Positions 25,793 to 34,899 are shown, counted from the stretch's first letter. The stretch: 57,439 nt of DNA from Gammaproteobacteria bacterium (GCA_026196275.1 JAPHTQ010000051.1:1-57439), one strand, 5' to 3'. Numbers and translations are program-made. The notes: generated from the letters alone by a model not told the origin.

Positions 25793-26704
25793 ATGAGTGA
25801 AGACCGAACTAGCGGCGCTGCCCAGGAAGGGCGGCCCCGTAACTGGCTCGAACGCATTGGACAGTTCCTCCAGTCCGAGCCGAAGGACAAGGAAGACCTC
25901 CTCCAGTTTCTCAACGACGCCCAGCAACGTGCGTTACTCGATCGCGATGCGGTGAGCATGATCGAGGGGGTAATGGAGGTCTCCGAGATGCAGGTGCGGG
26001 ATATCATGATCCCGCGTTCGCAGATGGAGGTGATCGAACGGGAAGCCAAACTGGTCGATTTCCTTCCCGTGATCATCGACTCCTCACACTCCCGTTTCCC
26101 GGTCATCGGTGAGAACCGCGATGAGGTGGTGGGTATTATCCTGGCCAAGGATCTGCTGCCCTTCGTCGCCCAGAGCGAGAGCAGTGAATTTAATATCCGC
26201 GAAATCTTGCGCCCGGCGATGCTCGTGCCCGAGAGCAAACGACTCAACGTGCTGCTGCGGGAGTTTCAGACCAGCCGTAACCACATGGCCATCGTGGTGG
26301 ACGAGTACGGTGGCGTGGCCGGACTGGTGACCATCGAAGATGTGCTGGAGCAGATCGTCGGTGAGATCGAGGATGAGCACGATGTGGATGACGACGAGAA
26401 CAATATTCTGCCCGCCGGCGAAGGCCGTTTTACCGTCCGTGCCCTGACTACCATTGAGGATTTCAACGACCACTTCGGCAGCCGCTTCAGCGACGAGGAG
26501 TTCGATACCGTTGCCGGTCTGGTGATGGGTGCCTTCGGCCACATGCCCAAGCGCGGTGAGGAGATCGAGCTGGAAGGTTTGCGTTTCACGGTGCAGCGCG
26601 CGGACAACCGTCGCATCTATCTGCTGGAGGTTGTCTCGACATCACAGGATGAGGGCGATGATGCGGAGGCTGACAACGGTGACATCCTGCCTCCCGCGGG
26701 GTGA
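25793..26704 (+). CDS. corC: CorC/HlyC-family CBS protein (YbeX)
   Basis: 303 residues: an N-terminal acidic helical region, two CBS domains ([11 protein letters not shown]... and [20 protein letters not shown]...) and a C-terminal CorC/HlyC domain ([27 protein letters not shown]). No membrane helix, so this is the soluble YbeX type. It has been tied to Mg/Co efflux and to ribosome metabolism; the exact role is unsettled. Its last 40 or so bases overlap the start of lnt. Confidence 0.92.
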   Translation: MSEDRTSGAAQEGRPRNWLERIGQFLQSEPKDKEDLLQFLNDAQQRALLDRDAVSMIEGVMEVSEMQVRDIMIPRSQMEVIEREAKLVDFLPVIIDSSHSRFPVIGENRDEVVGIILAKDLLPFVAQSESSEFNIREILRPAMLVPESKRLNVLLREFQTSRNHMAIVVDEYGGVAGLVTIEDVLEQIVGEIEDEHDVDDDENNILPAGEGRFTVRALTTIEDFNDHFGSRFSDEEFDTVAGLVMGAFGHMPKRGEEIELEGLRFTVQRADNRRIYLLEVVSTSQDEGDDAEADNGDILPPAG

Positions 26705-28193
26705 ATACGCCCGCTACCTGCTTGCGTTGATCGCCGGGGCTGTTCAGCCCCTGGCCTTTGCCCCCTTCGCTCTTTACCCGCTGGCACTGCTGGCGCTGTT
26801 GCCGCTGTTCGCCCTGTGGTTGCAGGCCACTCCGCGTCAGGCGGCGTGGTACGGCCTGCTGTTCGGCTTGGGGATGTTCGGTGCCGGGGTCTCCTGGGTC
26901 TATGTGGCGATCCACGTCTTCGGCCACACTGTCGCGCCGCTGGCGGCGCTGCTCACCCTGCTGTTTGTCTTTGTGCTGGCGCTGACCATTGCGCTGGCCG
27001 GTTATCTGAGTTGCTACGTGGCGGCCCGTGCGGGGCTCTCGGAAACCATCCGCTTGCTGTTATGGTTCCCGTCGGTCTGGACGCTGGTGGAGTGGTTCCG
27101 CGGCTGGTTCCTCACCGGTTTTCCCTGGCTCAGTCTCGGCTACAGTCAGATCGACTCGCCCCTGCGTGGCTACGCGCCGCTGCTCGGTATCTATGGTCTC
27201 AGCCTGCTTTGTGCGTTCAGTGCCGGCGTCCTGTTGTGGATGTGGCGCGAGCGGGGCAGGACTATGGCTTGGGGTGTGCCGTTGCTGCTGCTGATATGGC
27301 TCGGTGGCTGGGGGCTCTCGCGCATCGACTGGACGTCGTCCGCCGGCGAGCCGCTGCGGGTCACATTGATTCAGGGCAACGTGCCACAAAGTACCAAGTG
27401 GGATCCTGCGGCGATACGCCTGCGTCTGACGCGCTATGCCGAGTTGACCCGTGAACATCTCGGTGACAGCGATCTCATCATCTGGCCGGAGAACGCGATT
27501 ACCGTTTTCTACCATCAGCTTGCCGAGAGCTATTTTCAGGAGTTGTCAAAGGAGCTGCGGCAGAGTGGTACCGATCTGATCCTGGGCGTGCCGCTGCTCG
27601 ATGATGACGGTGATCGCTATTACACTACCTTGATGAGTCTCGGCACGGAGAACGGTTTTTACCGCAAGCGTCACTTGGTCCCCTTTGGTGAGTTTCTGCC
27701 GCTGGAGGGGCTGTTGCGCGGCCTGATCAACTTCTTCGAGATGCCTATGTCGAGCTTCTCGCCGGGAACGGCAGACCAGCCGCTGCTACAGGCCGCGGGC
27801 CAGCCGATCGCCGCCTCGGTCTGCTACGAGGATGCCTTTCCTGCCGAGATGCGCGATTTCCTGCCGGAGGCCACCCTGCTGGTCAACGGCAGCAACAACG
27901 CCTGGTATGGCGATTCACTGGCACCGCATCAGCACCTGCAGATCTCCCGTATGCGCGCCCTGGAGTTCGGTCGTCCCATGCTGCGCGCTACCACCAACGG
28001 GATTTCAGCGATCATTGCTGCCGACGGCAGCCTGATGGAGACCAGCCCCCAGTTCGAAACCGCCATCGTCCAGGCAAGGGTGCAACCGATGGCAGGGGCG
28101 ACTCCCTACACCCGCTTCGGTAACTATCCTCTGTTACTGCTGTTGGCCTGTGTCATTGGCGTCACCCTGCTGCCGGGTCGCCGGCGCCGCTGA
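26661..28193 (+). CDS. lnt: apolipoprotein N-acyltransferase
   Basis: About 510 residues. It adds the third acyl chain to the N-terminal cysteine of lipoproteins, in the inner membrane. Several N-terminal helices are followed by a periplasmic nitrilase-fold domain. The catalytic Glu is in WPENA (Glu277), the Lys in FYRKRHLVPFGEF (near 336) and the Cys in SVCYEDAFP (Cys388), close to E. coli E267/K335/C387. The start is uncertain: ATG at 26661 (GAGGG five bases upstream) or GTG at 26679 (GGAGG nine bases upstream). Both overlap corC. A longer frame within corC is not credible. Confidence 0.94.
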   Translation: MRRLTTVTSCLPRGEYARYLLALIAGAVQPLAFAPFALYPLALLALLPLFALWLQATPRQAAWYGLLFGLGMFGAGVSWVYVAIHVFGHTVAPLAALLTLLFVFVLALTIALAGYLSCYVAARAGLSETIRLLLWFPSVWTLVEWFRGWFLTGFPWLSLGYSQIDSPLRGYAPLLGIYGLSLLCAFSAGVLLWMWRERGRTMAWGVPLLLLIWLGGWGLSRIDWTSSAGEPLRVTLIQGNVPQSTKWDPAAIRLRLTRYAELTREHLGDSDLIIWPENAITVFYHQLAESYFQELSKELRQSGTDLILGVPLLDDDGDRYYTTLMSLGTENGFYRKRHLVPFGEFLPLEGLLRGLINFFEMPMSSFSPGTADQPLLQAAGQPIAASVCYEDAFPAEMRDFLPEATLLVNGSNNAWYGDSLAPHQHLQISRMRALEFGRPMLRATTNGISAIIAADGSLMETSPQFETAIVQARVQPMAGATPYTRFGNYPLLLLLACVIGVTLLPGRRRR

Positions 28194-28282
28194 GAGGACA
28201 CGCGAGTTAGCACCCCGTATTTCAGCGCAAGACGCAAAGGGCATGAGGAGCGAGGGCGGGACGCGGAAAGTCTTGTGGTAAG

Positions 28283-28801
28283 TTACCCCTCTTCGCTGCT
28301 GAGACGGCGGAATTTGGTGCCGTGGCACTTTGGGCAGGGTGGGATGTGCCCGGTCTGGTGGAAGTGCAGCAGTTCACCGCAGCCCTTGCACTGAAGGGTG
28401 CCTATGCCGGTGATCTCGCCGGTGTGCCATTCGCCGACGGCGTTGGCACGGCGTTGCAGCTCATCCAGCGCGACGCGGGTGTGATCCACCATCTGGCTGA
28501 AGAGCCGCAGCAGTGCATCTTCCACTACCTCCAGATCGAAGCGCAGCCAATCACGCAGCTCGTTGCCCGAGTTGCCGATAAACTCGGCGGCATCCTCCAG
28601 GTCACGCATGACGTAGATGCTGATCAGCTCAGCCTCCTCGCGGGTCAGCTCGCCCAGCTCGGTGGCGCGCTCCATGGCAGTCTCGACGGCATCATGCAGG
28701 CCCTTGTCCGCCTTGTCCATGGACTCACGGCTGCGTTCCAGCATGAGATCATAGGCCTGCACCAGTTTTTCGGCCATGCCTTCGGGTAGTGGTTTTTTCA
28801 T
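28283..28801 (-). CDS. ybeL: zinc-ribbon protein, YbeL / DUF1451 family
   Basis: 172 residues: a long helical N-terminal region (ELGELTREEAELISIYVMRDL) and a C-terminal zinc ribbon with cysteine pairs CKGCG and CPKCH. Size, fold order and position next to leuS match E. coli YbeL. The function is unknown. It converges with lnt and is followed upstream by the sigma-54 activator gene on the same strand (109-base gap). Confidence 0.85.
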   Translation of the reverse strand: MKKPLPEGMAEKLVQAYDLMLERSRESMDKADKGLHDAVETAMERATELGELTREEAELISIYVMRDLEDAAEFIGNSGNELRDWLRFDLEVVEDALLRLFSQMVDHTRVALDELQRRANAVGEWHTGEITGIGTLQCKGCGELLHFHQTGHIPPCPKCHGTKFRRLSSEEG

Positions 28802-28910
28802 GTCCTCTCCTCCGTTGTTATTGATTGCCCGTATCTGCCATGAGTGTGCTACATGCGAGAGGATATGCCAAGTTTGTTGGCGAGAGTGGCAGATAAGAAC
28901 ATAGCCAATG

Positions 28911-30233
28911 CTATCTGTTACCCGTTACCTGCTCAATTTTTCGGTAGAGCGTGCGCTCACTGATCCCCAGCTCTTTTGCCAGCCACTGTTTGTTATCCGG
29001 ATAGGTGGAGAGCGCCCAGTCGAGGTAGCGCTGCTCCAGATCCTTAAGCGGCAGCAGACCGTTGAATTGTGGGGCGTCGCTCTGTTCGTGTTCTTCAGTA
29101 TGACAGGCAGCGGGAAAGTGACGGGGCTCCAGCAGCTCGCCGTCGGCCAGCAGTAGCGCCCGCTCCAGCAGATTGCGTAGTTCACGGATATTACCCGGGA
29201 AGGGGTAGTTTTGCAGACAGTGTAATCCCGCATCACTGAGATGCAGGTGCCGTCCCGGAGCAAGGCGTCTGAGCAGAGAGTCGATCAACGGCGGGAGGTC
29301 TTCCCTGCGTTCGCGCAGCGGTGGCAGGGTGATGGGGAAAACGCTGATGCGAAAATAGAGGTCTTGGCGGAACTGGCCGTCGGCCACCATCTGTTCCAGA
29401 TCGCGATGGGTGGCACAGACCAGACGGAACTCTGCCTGCAGCGGTTCCACCCCGCCGACCCGCCGATAGGTCCCGGTTTCCAGCAGGCGCAGCAGCTTGA
29501 CCTGCAGGTTGAGCGGTACATCGCCGATCTCATCCAGAAACAGGGTGCCGCCGCGGGCCGACTCCACCAGCCCCTGTTTCTGATTGTGGGCGCCGGTGAA
29601 GGCCCCCTTTTCATGTCCAAACAGTTCACTTTCGAACAGGCTTTCGCTCAAGCCTGAACACTCCACCGGCACGAAGGGTCCCCCGGCGCGCGTGCTCGCC
29701 CGGTGTACCGCCAGCGCCGCCAGCTCCTTGCCGGTACCCGATTCGCCGTGCAGCATTACGGTGGCATCGCTGGGGGCAACACGGCCTATCAGCTCCATCG
29801 CCCGGGTAAAGGAGGGAGAGCGTCCGATAAGCTGTTGTCTGCCCCCGTCATCCCGGGCGCTTTTGAGTGGGTGCATCACCTCAACAAAGGCACATGGTAT
29901 GCCATGCTCATCATGGATGGGGCAAAGCTCCACATCCACATGCTCCTCACCCTCAGGTGTGTGGTGCAGATGCAGTACCCGTTGTGGCCGGCCGGACTCA
30001 AGACTCTCTTGCATCGGGCACAACTCACCCTTTTCGTGACAAGGCCTGTCGTAGTGGTGAGAGACCTCATAGCAGTGTCGTCCCGTCAGCCCGGACCTGA
30101 CATCGTGTGGTCGGTAGTGGCGGTTACTGGCGAGGATCCGGTAGTCGGGGCTGAGCAGCACGGCGGGTGACTGATAGCTCTCCAGCAGGCTGCCGATGGC
30201 GCTGATGCACTCTGTGCTGAGGGTCGGTTTCAT
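28911..30233 (-). CDS. sigma-54-dependent activator with cysteine-cluster PAS domain
   Basis: About 440 residues: PAS domain (residues ~8-115), AAA+ domain and Fis-type helix-turn-helix ([19 protein letters not shown]). The AAA+ part has Walker A GESGTGKE (163-170), the sigma-54 contact loop GAFTGA (210-215) and Walker B GTLFLDE (229-235), so it should drive open-complex formation with RpoN. The PAS domain holds Cys54, Cys65, Cys72 and Cys104 in HCY...[10 protein letters not shown]...ELCP, which suggests a redox, metal or cofactor signal. I start at the ATG at 30233; upstream non-ATG codons are possible. There is no receiver domain, so it is a one-component sensor. Two matching dyads and a sigma-54 promoter lie immediately upstream in the divergent direction. 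Confidence 0.9.
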   Translation of the reverse strand: MKPTLSTECISAIGSLLESYQSPAVLLSPDYRILASNRHYRPHDVRSGLTGRHCYEVSHHYDRPCHEKGELCPMQESLESGRPQRVLHLHHTPEGEEHVDVELCPIHDEHGIPCAFVEVMHPLKSARDDGGRQQLIGRSPSFTRAMELIGRVAPSDATVMLHGESGTGKELAALAVHRASTRAGGPFVPVECSGLSESLFESELFGHEKGAFTGAHNQKQGLVESARGGTLFLDEIGDVPLNLQVKLLRLLETGTYRRVGGVEPLQAEFRLVCATHRDLEQMVADGQFRQDLYFRISVFPITLPPLRERREDLPPLIDSLLRRLAPGRHLHLSDAGLHCLQNYPFPGNIRELRNLLERALLLADGELLEPRHFPAACHTEEHEQSDAPQFNGLLPLKDLEQRYLDWALSTYPDNKQWLAKELGISERTLYRKIEQVTGNR

Positions 30234-30240
30234 GGTGTGT

Positions 30241-30256
30241 TTGTCATTTATGGCAA
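30241..30256. promoter_or_regulatory. upstream activator dyad 1
   Basis: TTGTCA-TTTA-TGGCAA, a 6-4-6 inverted repeat with one mismatch, eight bases from the activator's own ATG. With dyad 2 it gives the consensus TTGYCA-N4-TGRCAA. It is the probable binding site of the activator and could also let it repress itself. Confidence 0.6.
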
Positions 30257-30272
30257 TATTGGTAGGTATTCT

Positions 30273-30288
30273 TTGCCAAATTTGACAA
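30273..30288. promoter_or_regulatory. upstream activator dyad 2
   Basis: TTGCCA-AATT-TGACAA, again 6-4-6, inside the 18-base near-palindrome TTTGCCAAATTTGACAAA (30272-30289). Its centre is 32 bp from dyad 1, about three helical turns, so both sites face the same side. A third half site TTGCCA follows at 30291. The distance to the -24 GG is about 140 bp, usual for sigma-54 enhancers. Confidence 0.6.
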
Positions 30289-30375
30289 AGTTGCCACACT
30301 TTTTCTTGATATTTCGACCATACTCTCTCACTAAGGGTAGTTTTTTATTCCCGGGTGAAATCTTTTTTTTATGAA

Positions 30376-30388
30376 AATCAGTATGTAA
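30376..30388. promoter_or_regulatory. possible IHF site
   Basis: AATCAGTATGTAA fits WATCAR-N4-TTR with one mismatch and sits in an AT-rich stretch between the activator dyads and the sigma-54 promoter, where IHF often bends DNA. Short degenerate motifs occur by chance, so this is tentative. Confidence 0.3.
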
Positions 30389-30417
30389 AGAGATTTCGTG
30401 GAGAGGAGGGGAGGAAA

Positions 30418-30435
30418 TTGGCAAGCCACTTGCTA
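30418..30435 (+). promoter_or_regulatory. sigma-54 (-24/-12) promoter
   Basis: TTGGCAAGCCACTTGCTA matches YTGGCACG-N4-TTGCW with one mismatch. The invariant GG (30420-30421) and GC (30432-30433) are separated by exactly ten bases. It points toward leuS and away from the activator gene. Transcription should start near 30444-30446. There is a caveat: GCAAG-CCA-CTTGC within it is also a small palindrome. Confidence 0.7.
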
Positions 30436-30444
30436 TATCTCAGG

Positions 30445-30666
30445 GCAGAGAGGGCTGGTGCCGATCACGCATCAGGGTTGTCCGGATGATGACCGTACCC
30501 GATGATTTTTTGCTGTGGTAGTAAGTGTGGTGCTTGCGGTTCAGTGACCCGGTTACCGGCTTTGCCGGTGCGGTGAGCGGTCGCAGCTGAAGCGGCAGGA
30601 AAGGTCAGACTCCTCCTACTTATCCTGCTTTTTATATGGTGGACGCCCCCCGTCCACCTTTTTTTT
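30445..30666 (+). ncRNA. putative sigma-54-dependent small RNA
   Basis: About 220 nt between the sigma-54 promoter and a strong terminator. I find no convincing ORF: the best candidates are 11-15 codons without a good ribosome site. A perfect hairpin ACCGGC-TTT-GCCGGT lies at 30555-30569. An anti-Shine-Dalgarno-like CTCCTCC (30610-30616) is preceded by AGGAAAGG, and a GGA occurs at CCGGATG and in the terminator stem. It does not match 6S, 4.5S, tmRNA or RNase P RNA features that I know. Its position recalls regulators such as CrcZ or GlmY, which use sigma-54 activators, but no sequence similarity is claimed. An unusually long leader of leuS is the alternative, but the terminator ends before leuS. 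Confidence 0.5.
30638..30666 (+). terminator. strong intrinsic terminator of the putative small RNA
   Basis: GGTGGACG (30638-30645), CCCCC loop, CGTCCACC (30651-30658), then eight T. It lacks an A-run on the left side, so it works for plus-strand transcription only. It lies 100 bases before leuS, with no other plus-strand gene upstream since lnt at 28193. Confidence 0.9.
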
Positions 30667-30699
30667 GCCTGTTCTCCCCGCCAGGCCCTATCCCTGTTA

Positions 30700-30729
30700 T
30701 TGTGACTTGTCCCCAAGCTACGGTATCCT
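30700..30729 (+). promoter_or_regulatory. possible leuS promoter
   Basis: TTGTGA (30700-30705), 18 bases, TATCCT (30724-30729). Each box matches four of six consensus bases. It lies after the terminator, where leuS needs its own promoter. Confidence 0.35.
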
Positions 30730-30767
30730 ATCCGGCTTGTTTTTCAGGCAATTACAGGCGTTTTTAG

Positions 30768-33239
30768 ATGGCGTTCGATGAGCAGTACCGATCCGATCAA
30801 ATAGAGCAGTCCGCCCAGCACTACTGGGAGGAGCGGCACTCCTTCAAGGCCCACGATGATAGCTCGCGCGAGAAGTACTACTGTCTCTCGATGTTTCCCT
30901 ATCCGAGCGGTCGCCTGCACATGGGGCATGTGCGCAACTACACCATCGGCGATGTGATCAGCCGCTACCAGCGCATGCTGGGCAAGAACGTGCTGCAGCC
31001 GATGGGCTGGGACGCCTTCGGCCTGCCGGCGGAGAACGCGGCGATCAAGAACAATGTGCCGCCGGCCAAGTGGACCTACGAGAATATCGATTACATGCGG
31101 GGCCAGCTCAAGCGCCTCGGCTTTGGCTATGACTGGGAGCGGGAGATCGCCACCTGCCATCCCGGCTACTACCGCTGGGAGCAGTGGCTCTTCACCAGAC
31201 TGTTCGAGAAGGGGCTGGTCTACAAGAAGACTGCTCCGGTCAACTGGTGTCCCAACGATATGACGGTGCTGGCCAATGAGCAGGTGATCGATGGCTGTTG
31301 CTGGCGTTGTGATACCCCGGTGGAGCGCAAGGAGATCCCGCAGTACTTCATGAAGATCACTGCCTATGCCGATGAGCTGCTGGCGGGGCTGGATAAACTG
31401 CCCGGCTGGCCCGAGCAGGTGCGCACCATGCAGAAGAACTGGATCGGCCGCTCCGAGGGGGTTGAGCTGGTCTTTGAGGTGGAGGGCGAGCCGCTAAAGG
31501 TCTTTACCACCCGTCCCGATACATTGATGGGGGTGAGCTACGTGGCGGTGGCGCCGGAACATCCGCTGGCGCTGCACGCGGCCGGCAAAAATCCTAACCT
31601 GGTAGCCTTCATCGACAAATGCAAGAAGATGGAGACCTCCGAAGCGGCGATGGAGACGATGGAGAAGGAGGGGGTTGATACCGGCCTCAAGGCGCGCCAT
31701 CCCCTCAGCGGCGAGGAGGTGCCGGTGTTCGCCGCCAACTTCGTACTGATGAGCTACGGCGAGGGGGCGGTGATGGCAGTGCCGGCCCATGATCAGCGTG
31801 ACTGGGAGTTTGCCAAAAAGTACCGGTTGCCGATCAAGCAGGTGATCTCGCCGCTCGATACCGATATCGAGGTGGAGCTCGCCGAGGGGGCATGGACCGA
31901 AAAGGGCATTCTGATCGAGTCGGGTGAGTTTAACGGACTCTCCTCGCAGCAGGCCTTCGATGCCATCGCGGAGAAGCTGCAGGAGCTTGGCAAGGGGGGC
32001 AAAACCATCAACTACCGCCTGCGCGACTGGGGCGTCTCGCGCCAACGCTACTGGGGCTGCCCCATCCCGATCATCAACTGCGGCAACTGCGGCGAGGTGC
32101 CGGTACCGGAGGAGCAGCTGCCGGTGGTGCTGCCGGAGGAGGTGGCCTTCGATGGGGTCGGTTCACCGATCAAGAAGATGCCGGAGTTCTACCAGACCAC
32201 CTGCCCCAGGTGCGGTGCCGAGGCGGAGCGCGAGACCGATACCTTCGATACCTTCATGGAATCCTCCTGGTACTATGCCCGTTATACCTGCCGTGACAAT
32301 GACGGGGCGATGCTGGACAAGCGCGCCGACTACTGGCTGCCGGTCGATCAGTACATCGGCGGCATCGAGCACGCGATCCTGCACCTGCTCTATGCGCGTT
32401 TCTATCACAAATTGCTGCGGGATGAAGGGCTGCTCGGTTCCGATGAGCCGTTCGAGAACCTGCTGACCCAGGGGATGGTGCTCAAGGACGGGGCAAAGAT
32501 GTCCAAGTCCAAGGGTAACACCGTCGACCCGCAGGAGCTGATCGACAAGTACGGCGCCGACACCGTGCGTCTCTTCACTATGTTCGCCGCGCCGCCGGAG
32601 CAGTCGCTGGAGTGGAACGACTCCGGCGTGGAGGGGGCACACCGATTCCTCAAGCGTGTATGGAATTTTGCGTTTGAGTACTTGCCAGAGAATGCCCCTG
32701 ACTTTGCTAAAGAGACAAATTGGGCGGATCTGCCAGAACATTTGAAAACGTTTAGGCGAGAAATTCATGAAAATTTACAACAAGCATTGTCTGACTTTGG
32801 TAGATATCAATTTAATACCGTCGCAGCTGCATGCATGAAAATCATGAATGTTTTGGGGATGTGTGGGAAATCTACCAACCCAGATGACTGGTTAAAGAAA
32901 GTAGAGTCCGAGGGATATTCCATCCTGTTGCGCCTGCTCTCACCGATCGCCCCCCATGCCACCCACACCCTGTGGCGTGAGCTGGGTTATGGCGACGACA
33001 TCCTCACCGCCCCCTGGCCCGAGGTGGATGAGGCGGCGTTGGTGAAGGACAGCATCGACCTGGTGGTGCAGGTCAACGGCAAGGTGCGCAGCCAGATCAG
33101 CGTGCCGGCGGGTGCCGATAATGCCACCATTGAGGAGCTCGCCCTGGCCGATGCCAAGGTGCAGAACTTTGTCGAGGGCAAGACCCTGCGCAAGATTATC
33201 GTGGTCCCCGGTCGCCTGGTGAATGTGGTGGCCAACTAG
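30768..33239 (+). CDS. leuS: leucyl-tRNA synthetase
   Basis: 823 residues. It charges tRNA-Leu with leucine. Class I signatures are HMGH (51-54) and KMSKS (577-581), with the CP1 editing domain between them and zinc-type cysteines in NCGNCG and CPRCG. From about residue 628 to 720 (bases 32650-32925) the DNA turns AT-rich with different codon choice, while the reading frame and the anticodon-binding domain stay intact. The gene heads a likely operon with lptE and holA (gaps of 12 and -4 bases). Confidence 0.98.
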   Translation: MAFDEQYRSDQIEQSAQHYWEERHSFKAHDDSSREKYYCLSMFPYPSGRLHMGHVRNYTIGDVISRYQRMLGKNVLQPMGWDAFGLPAENAAIKNNVPPAKWTYENIDYMRGQLKRLGFGYDWEREIATCHPGYYRWEQWLFTRLFEKGLVYKKTAPVNWCPNDMTVLANEQVIDGCCWRCDTPVERKEIPQYFMKITAYADELLAGLDKLPGWPEQVRTMQKNWIGRSEGVELVFEVEGEPLKVFTTRPDTLMGVSYVAVAPEHPLALHAAGKNPNLVAFIDKCKKMETSEAAMETMEKEGVDTGLKARHPLSGEEVPVFAANFVLMSYGEGAVMAVPAHDQRDWEFAKKYRLPIKQVISPLDTDIEVELAEGAWTEKGILIESGEFNGLSSQQAFDAIAEKLQELGKGGKTINYRLRDWGVSRQRYWGCPIPIINCGNCGEVPVPEEQLPVVLPEEVAFDGVGSPIKKMPEFYQTTCPRCGAEAERETDTFDTFMESSWYYARYTCRDNDGAMLDKRADYWLPVDQYIGGIEHAILHLLYARFYHKLLRDEGLLGSDEPFENLLTQGMVLKDGAKMSKSKGNTVDPQELIDKYGADTVRLFTMFAAPPEQSLEWNDSGVEGAHRFLKRVWNFAFEYLPENAPDFAKETNWADLPEHLKTFRREIHENLQQALSDFGRYQFNTVAAACMKIMNVLGMCGKSTNPDDWLKKVESEGYSILLRLLSPIAPHATHTLWRELGYGDDILTAPWPEVDEAALVKDSIDLVVQVNGKVRSQISVPAGADNATIEELALADAKVQNFVEGKTLRKIIVVPGRLVNVVAN
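32650..32925 (+). other. low-GC patch inside leuS
   Basis: I counted 70 G+C in bases 32701-32880 (39%), with one 60-base line at 28%. Flanking lines 32521-32580 and 32941-33000 have 63% and 67%. Codons such as AAA, TTA and TTT, rare in the flanks, dominate. The frame is unbroken. The encoded anticodon-binding helices (for example [24 protein letters not shown]) look normal. This suggests a recombined segment from a lower-GC relative. Confidence 0.8.
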
Positions 33240-33251
33240 GAGAGTTGAACG

Positions 33252-33794
33252 GTGAAAAGTGAAAGGAGAACACATATCTGCGCTAACTTGTCGAGCTCTC
33301 TCCTTGCTTTGGCCTGTGTCTTGCTGTTGAGCGGTTGCGGTTTTCATCTGCGCGGTGCGTTGCCGCTGCCCGAGGTGATGGAGCGGACCTATGTGGCTGG
33401 CGGTGATGGCAGCGAGCTCTATTACGAAATGGAGAACGCCCTGCTCAATGCCGGTGCCGAAGTGGTGGCCTCGGCGGAGGAGGCCAGCGCGGTTCTGACA
33501 CTGCACAGCCAGCGTCTGGCGCGCCGGGTGCTCAGTGTCGATACCGAGGGGCGTGCGGCGGAGTACGAGCTGGCAATGCTGGTGGTATTCAGCTTGCGAG
33601 AACAGGCCGGTCGGGTGCTTGCCGACAGGCAACGGGTCAGCGTGGTGCGCGACTTCAGTTTCGACCCTGATAACGTGCTGGCCAAAGGCGATGAGGAGGC
33701 GGCGCTGCGCCGGGAGATGGTCCGCTTTGCCGTGGCGCAGATGATGCGTCAGGCGCAGAGCCTGAGCCGGGATCCTGAGCCGGCCAAGGAATGA
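33252..33794 (+). CDS. lptE: LptE, LPS-assembly lipoprotein
   Basis: 180 residues starting at GTG. A signal peptide ends in the lipobox LSGC (Cys29), followed at once by the family hallmark GFHLRG. LptE plugs the LptD barrel that places LPS in the outer membrane. Its position between leuS and holA is the usual one in gammaproteobacteria. It overlaps holA by four bases. Together with lptC, lptA and lptB at the other end of the window, much of the Lpt machine is encoded here. Confidence 0.95.
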   Translation: MKSERRTHICANLSSSLLALACVLLLSGCGFHLRGALPLPEVMERTYVAGGDGSELYYEMENALLNAGAEVVASAEEASAVLTLHSQRLARRVLSVDTEGRAAEYELAMLVVFSLREQAGRVLADRQRVSVVRDFSFDPDNVLAKGDEEAALRREMVRFAVAQMMRQAQSLSRDPEPAKE

Positions 33795-34804
33795 AGCTCT
33801 ATTACGATAAACTGAGCTCCCATCTGCAGCAGGGACTGCAGCCACTCTACCTGTTGAGCGGTGACGAACCTTTACAGCTGATGGAGGCGGGCGATGCGAT
33901 CCGCCGGCGTGCCCGTGAGCTGGGCTTTGGCGAACGCGAGGTGCTGCAGGTGGAGCCCGGTTTCGACTGGGGCAGCCTGCTGGCCGCTACCGACACCCTG
34001 TCGCTGTTTGCCGAACAACGGTTGATCGAACTGCGGATGCCAAGCGGCAAGCCGGGCAAGGAGGGCAGCAAGGCCCTCAGTGACTATGCCGCCAATCCCC
34101 CACCGGATACGCTGTTGCTGATCACCAGCAGCAAACTCGATCGCAGTGCGCAGAACAGCAAATGGTATAAGGCGCTGGAGAGGGTCGGGGTGACCCTGGC
34201 GCTCTGGCCGGTTGAGCCCCAGGCCCTGCCCGGCTGGGTGACGCAACGCATGCGCGCGCGCGGCATGCAACCGACAGCCGAGGCGACCCAGTTGCTGGCC
34301 GAGCGGGTGGAGGGCAATATGCTCGCCGCGGCACAGGAGGTAGAGAAGCTGTTGCTGCTTTACGGTGAAACCGCCATCGACGCCGGTCAGGTGGAGGAGG
34401 GGGTGGCCGACAGTGCCCGCTACGACATCTTCGAGCTGGTGGATACCGCCCTGCTCGGCGATGTGCCCAGGACCAGCCGGGTGATACAGGGGCTGCGTGG
34501 CGAAGGGGTGGAGCCGATCCTGCTACTGTGGGCGCTGCTGCGCGAGTTGCGCGCGCTGGTGCGGATGGCCGATGCCCTCGAACGCGGTGCGGGGATTGAG
34601 CCGCTGCTGGAAGAGCACAGGGTGTGGAACAAGCGCAAGGGGCCCGTACGGGCGGGCCTGCAGCGTCATAATCTCAGGCGCTGGCAACTGCTGCTGCGCC
34701 GCGCCGGACGTATCGACCGCATGATCAAGGGCATTGAGCCGGGCAACCCCTGGGATGAGTTGTTACAATTAGCGTTATTGATGGCCGGGGTTAGGACGGT
34801 TTAA
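33791..34804 (+). CDS. holA: DNA polymerase III delta subunit
   Basis: 337 residues, like E. coli HolA (343). The delta subunit opens the beta clamp within the clamp loader. The N-terminus [26 protein letters not shown] and the helical C-terminal collar region ([15 protein letters not shown]) are typical. Its ATG overlaps the lptE stop (ATGA). An inverted repeat of a different sequence class follows before proA. Confidence 0.95.
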   Translation: MKLYYDKLSSHLQQGLQPLYLLSGDEPLQLMEAGDAIRRRARELGFGEREVLQVEPGFDWGSLLAATDTLSLFAEQRLIELRMPSGKPGKEGSKALSDYAANPPPDTLLLITSSKLDRSAQNSKWYKALERVGVTLALWPVEPQALPGWVTQRMRARGMQPTAEATQLLAERVEGNMLAAAQEVEKLLLLYGETAIDAGQVEEGVADSARYDIFELVDTALLGDVPRTSRVIQGLRGEGVEPILLLWALLRELRALVRMADALERGAGIEPLLEEHRVWNKRKGPVRAGLQRHNLRRWQLLLRRAGRIDRMIKGIEPGNPWDELLQLALLMAGVRTV

Positions 34805-34806
34805 GG

Positions 34807-34883
34807 CAGTTCAAAGTCGCAAGTTCAAAGTTCAAAGCCGAATCCGCCGACTCTTTAAACTTTGAACTTTCATCTTGGAACTC
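34807..34883. repeat. intergenic inverted repeat, TTCAAAG type (holA-proA)
   Basis: The left arm 34807-34837 contains AAGTTCAAAGTTCAAAG. The right arm 34853-34883 in reverse complement reads GAGTTCCAAGATGAAAG followed by TTCAAAGTTTAAAG. The 31-base arms enclose 15 bases. The layout is like the CGCAAAGG copies but built from TTCAAAG units. Confidence 0.75.
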
Positions 34884-34899
34884 AGTTAAGGGGTTTGAC

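Noticed and set aside
30400-30430. GGGGAGGAAATT reminiscent of the RNase P RNA core
   Set aside because: Only a few bases match; the following conserved GTCCGGGC and the 3' ACAGAAA elements are absent.
30456-30536. Short ORFs inside the putative small RNA (11-15 codons)
   Set aside because: No good ribosome-binding site and no coding character. They are kept only as a formal alternative to a non-coding RNA.
30445-30640. Resemblance to a c-di-GMP riboswitch (CACGCATCAGGG ... CCGGTTACC)
   Set aside because: The key internal GGGACGCAAAGC-type segment is missing and the order of elements does not fold as expected. A strong terminator also ends the RNA well before leuS.
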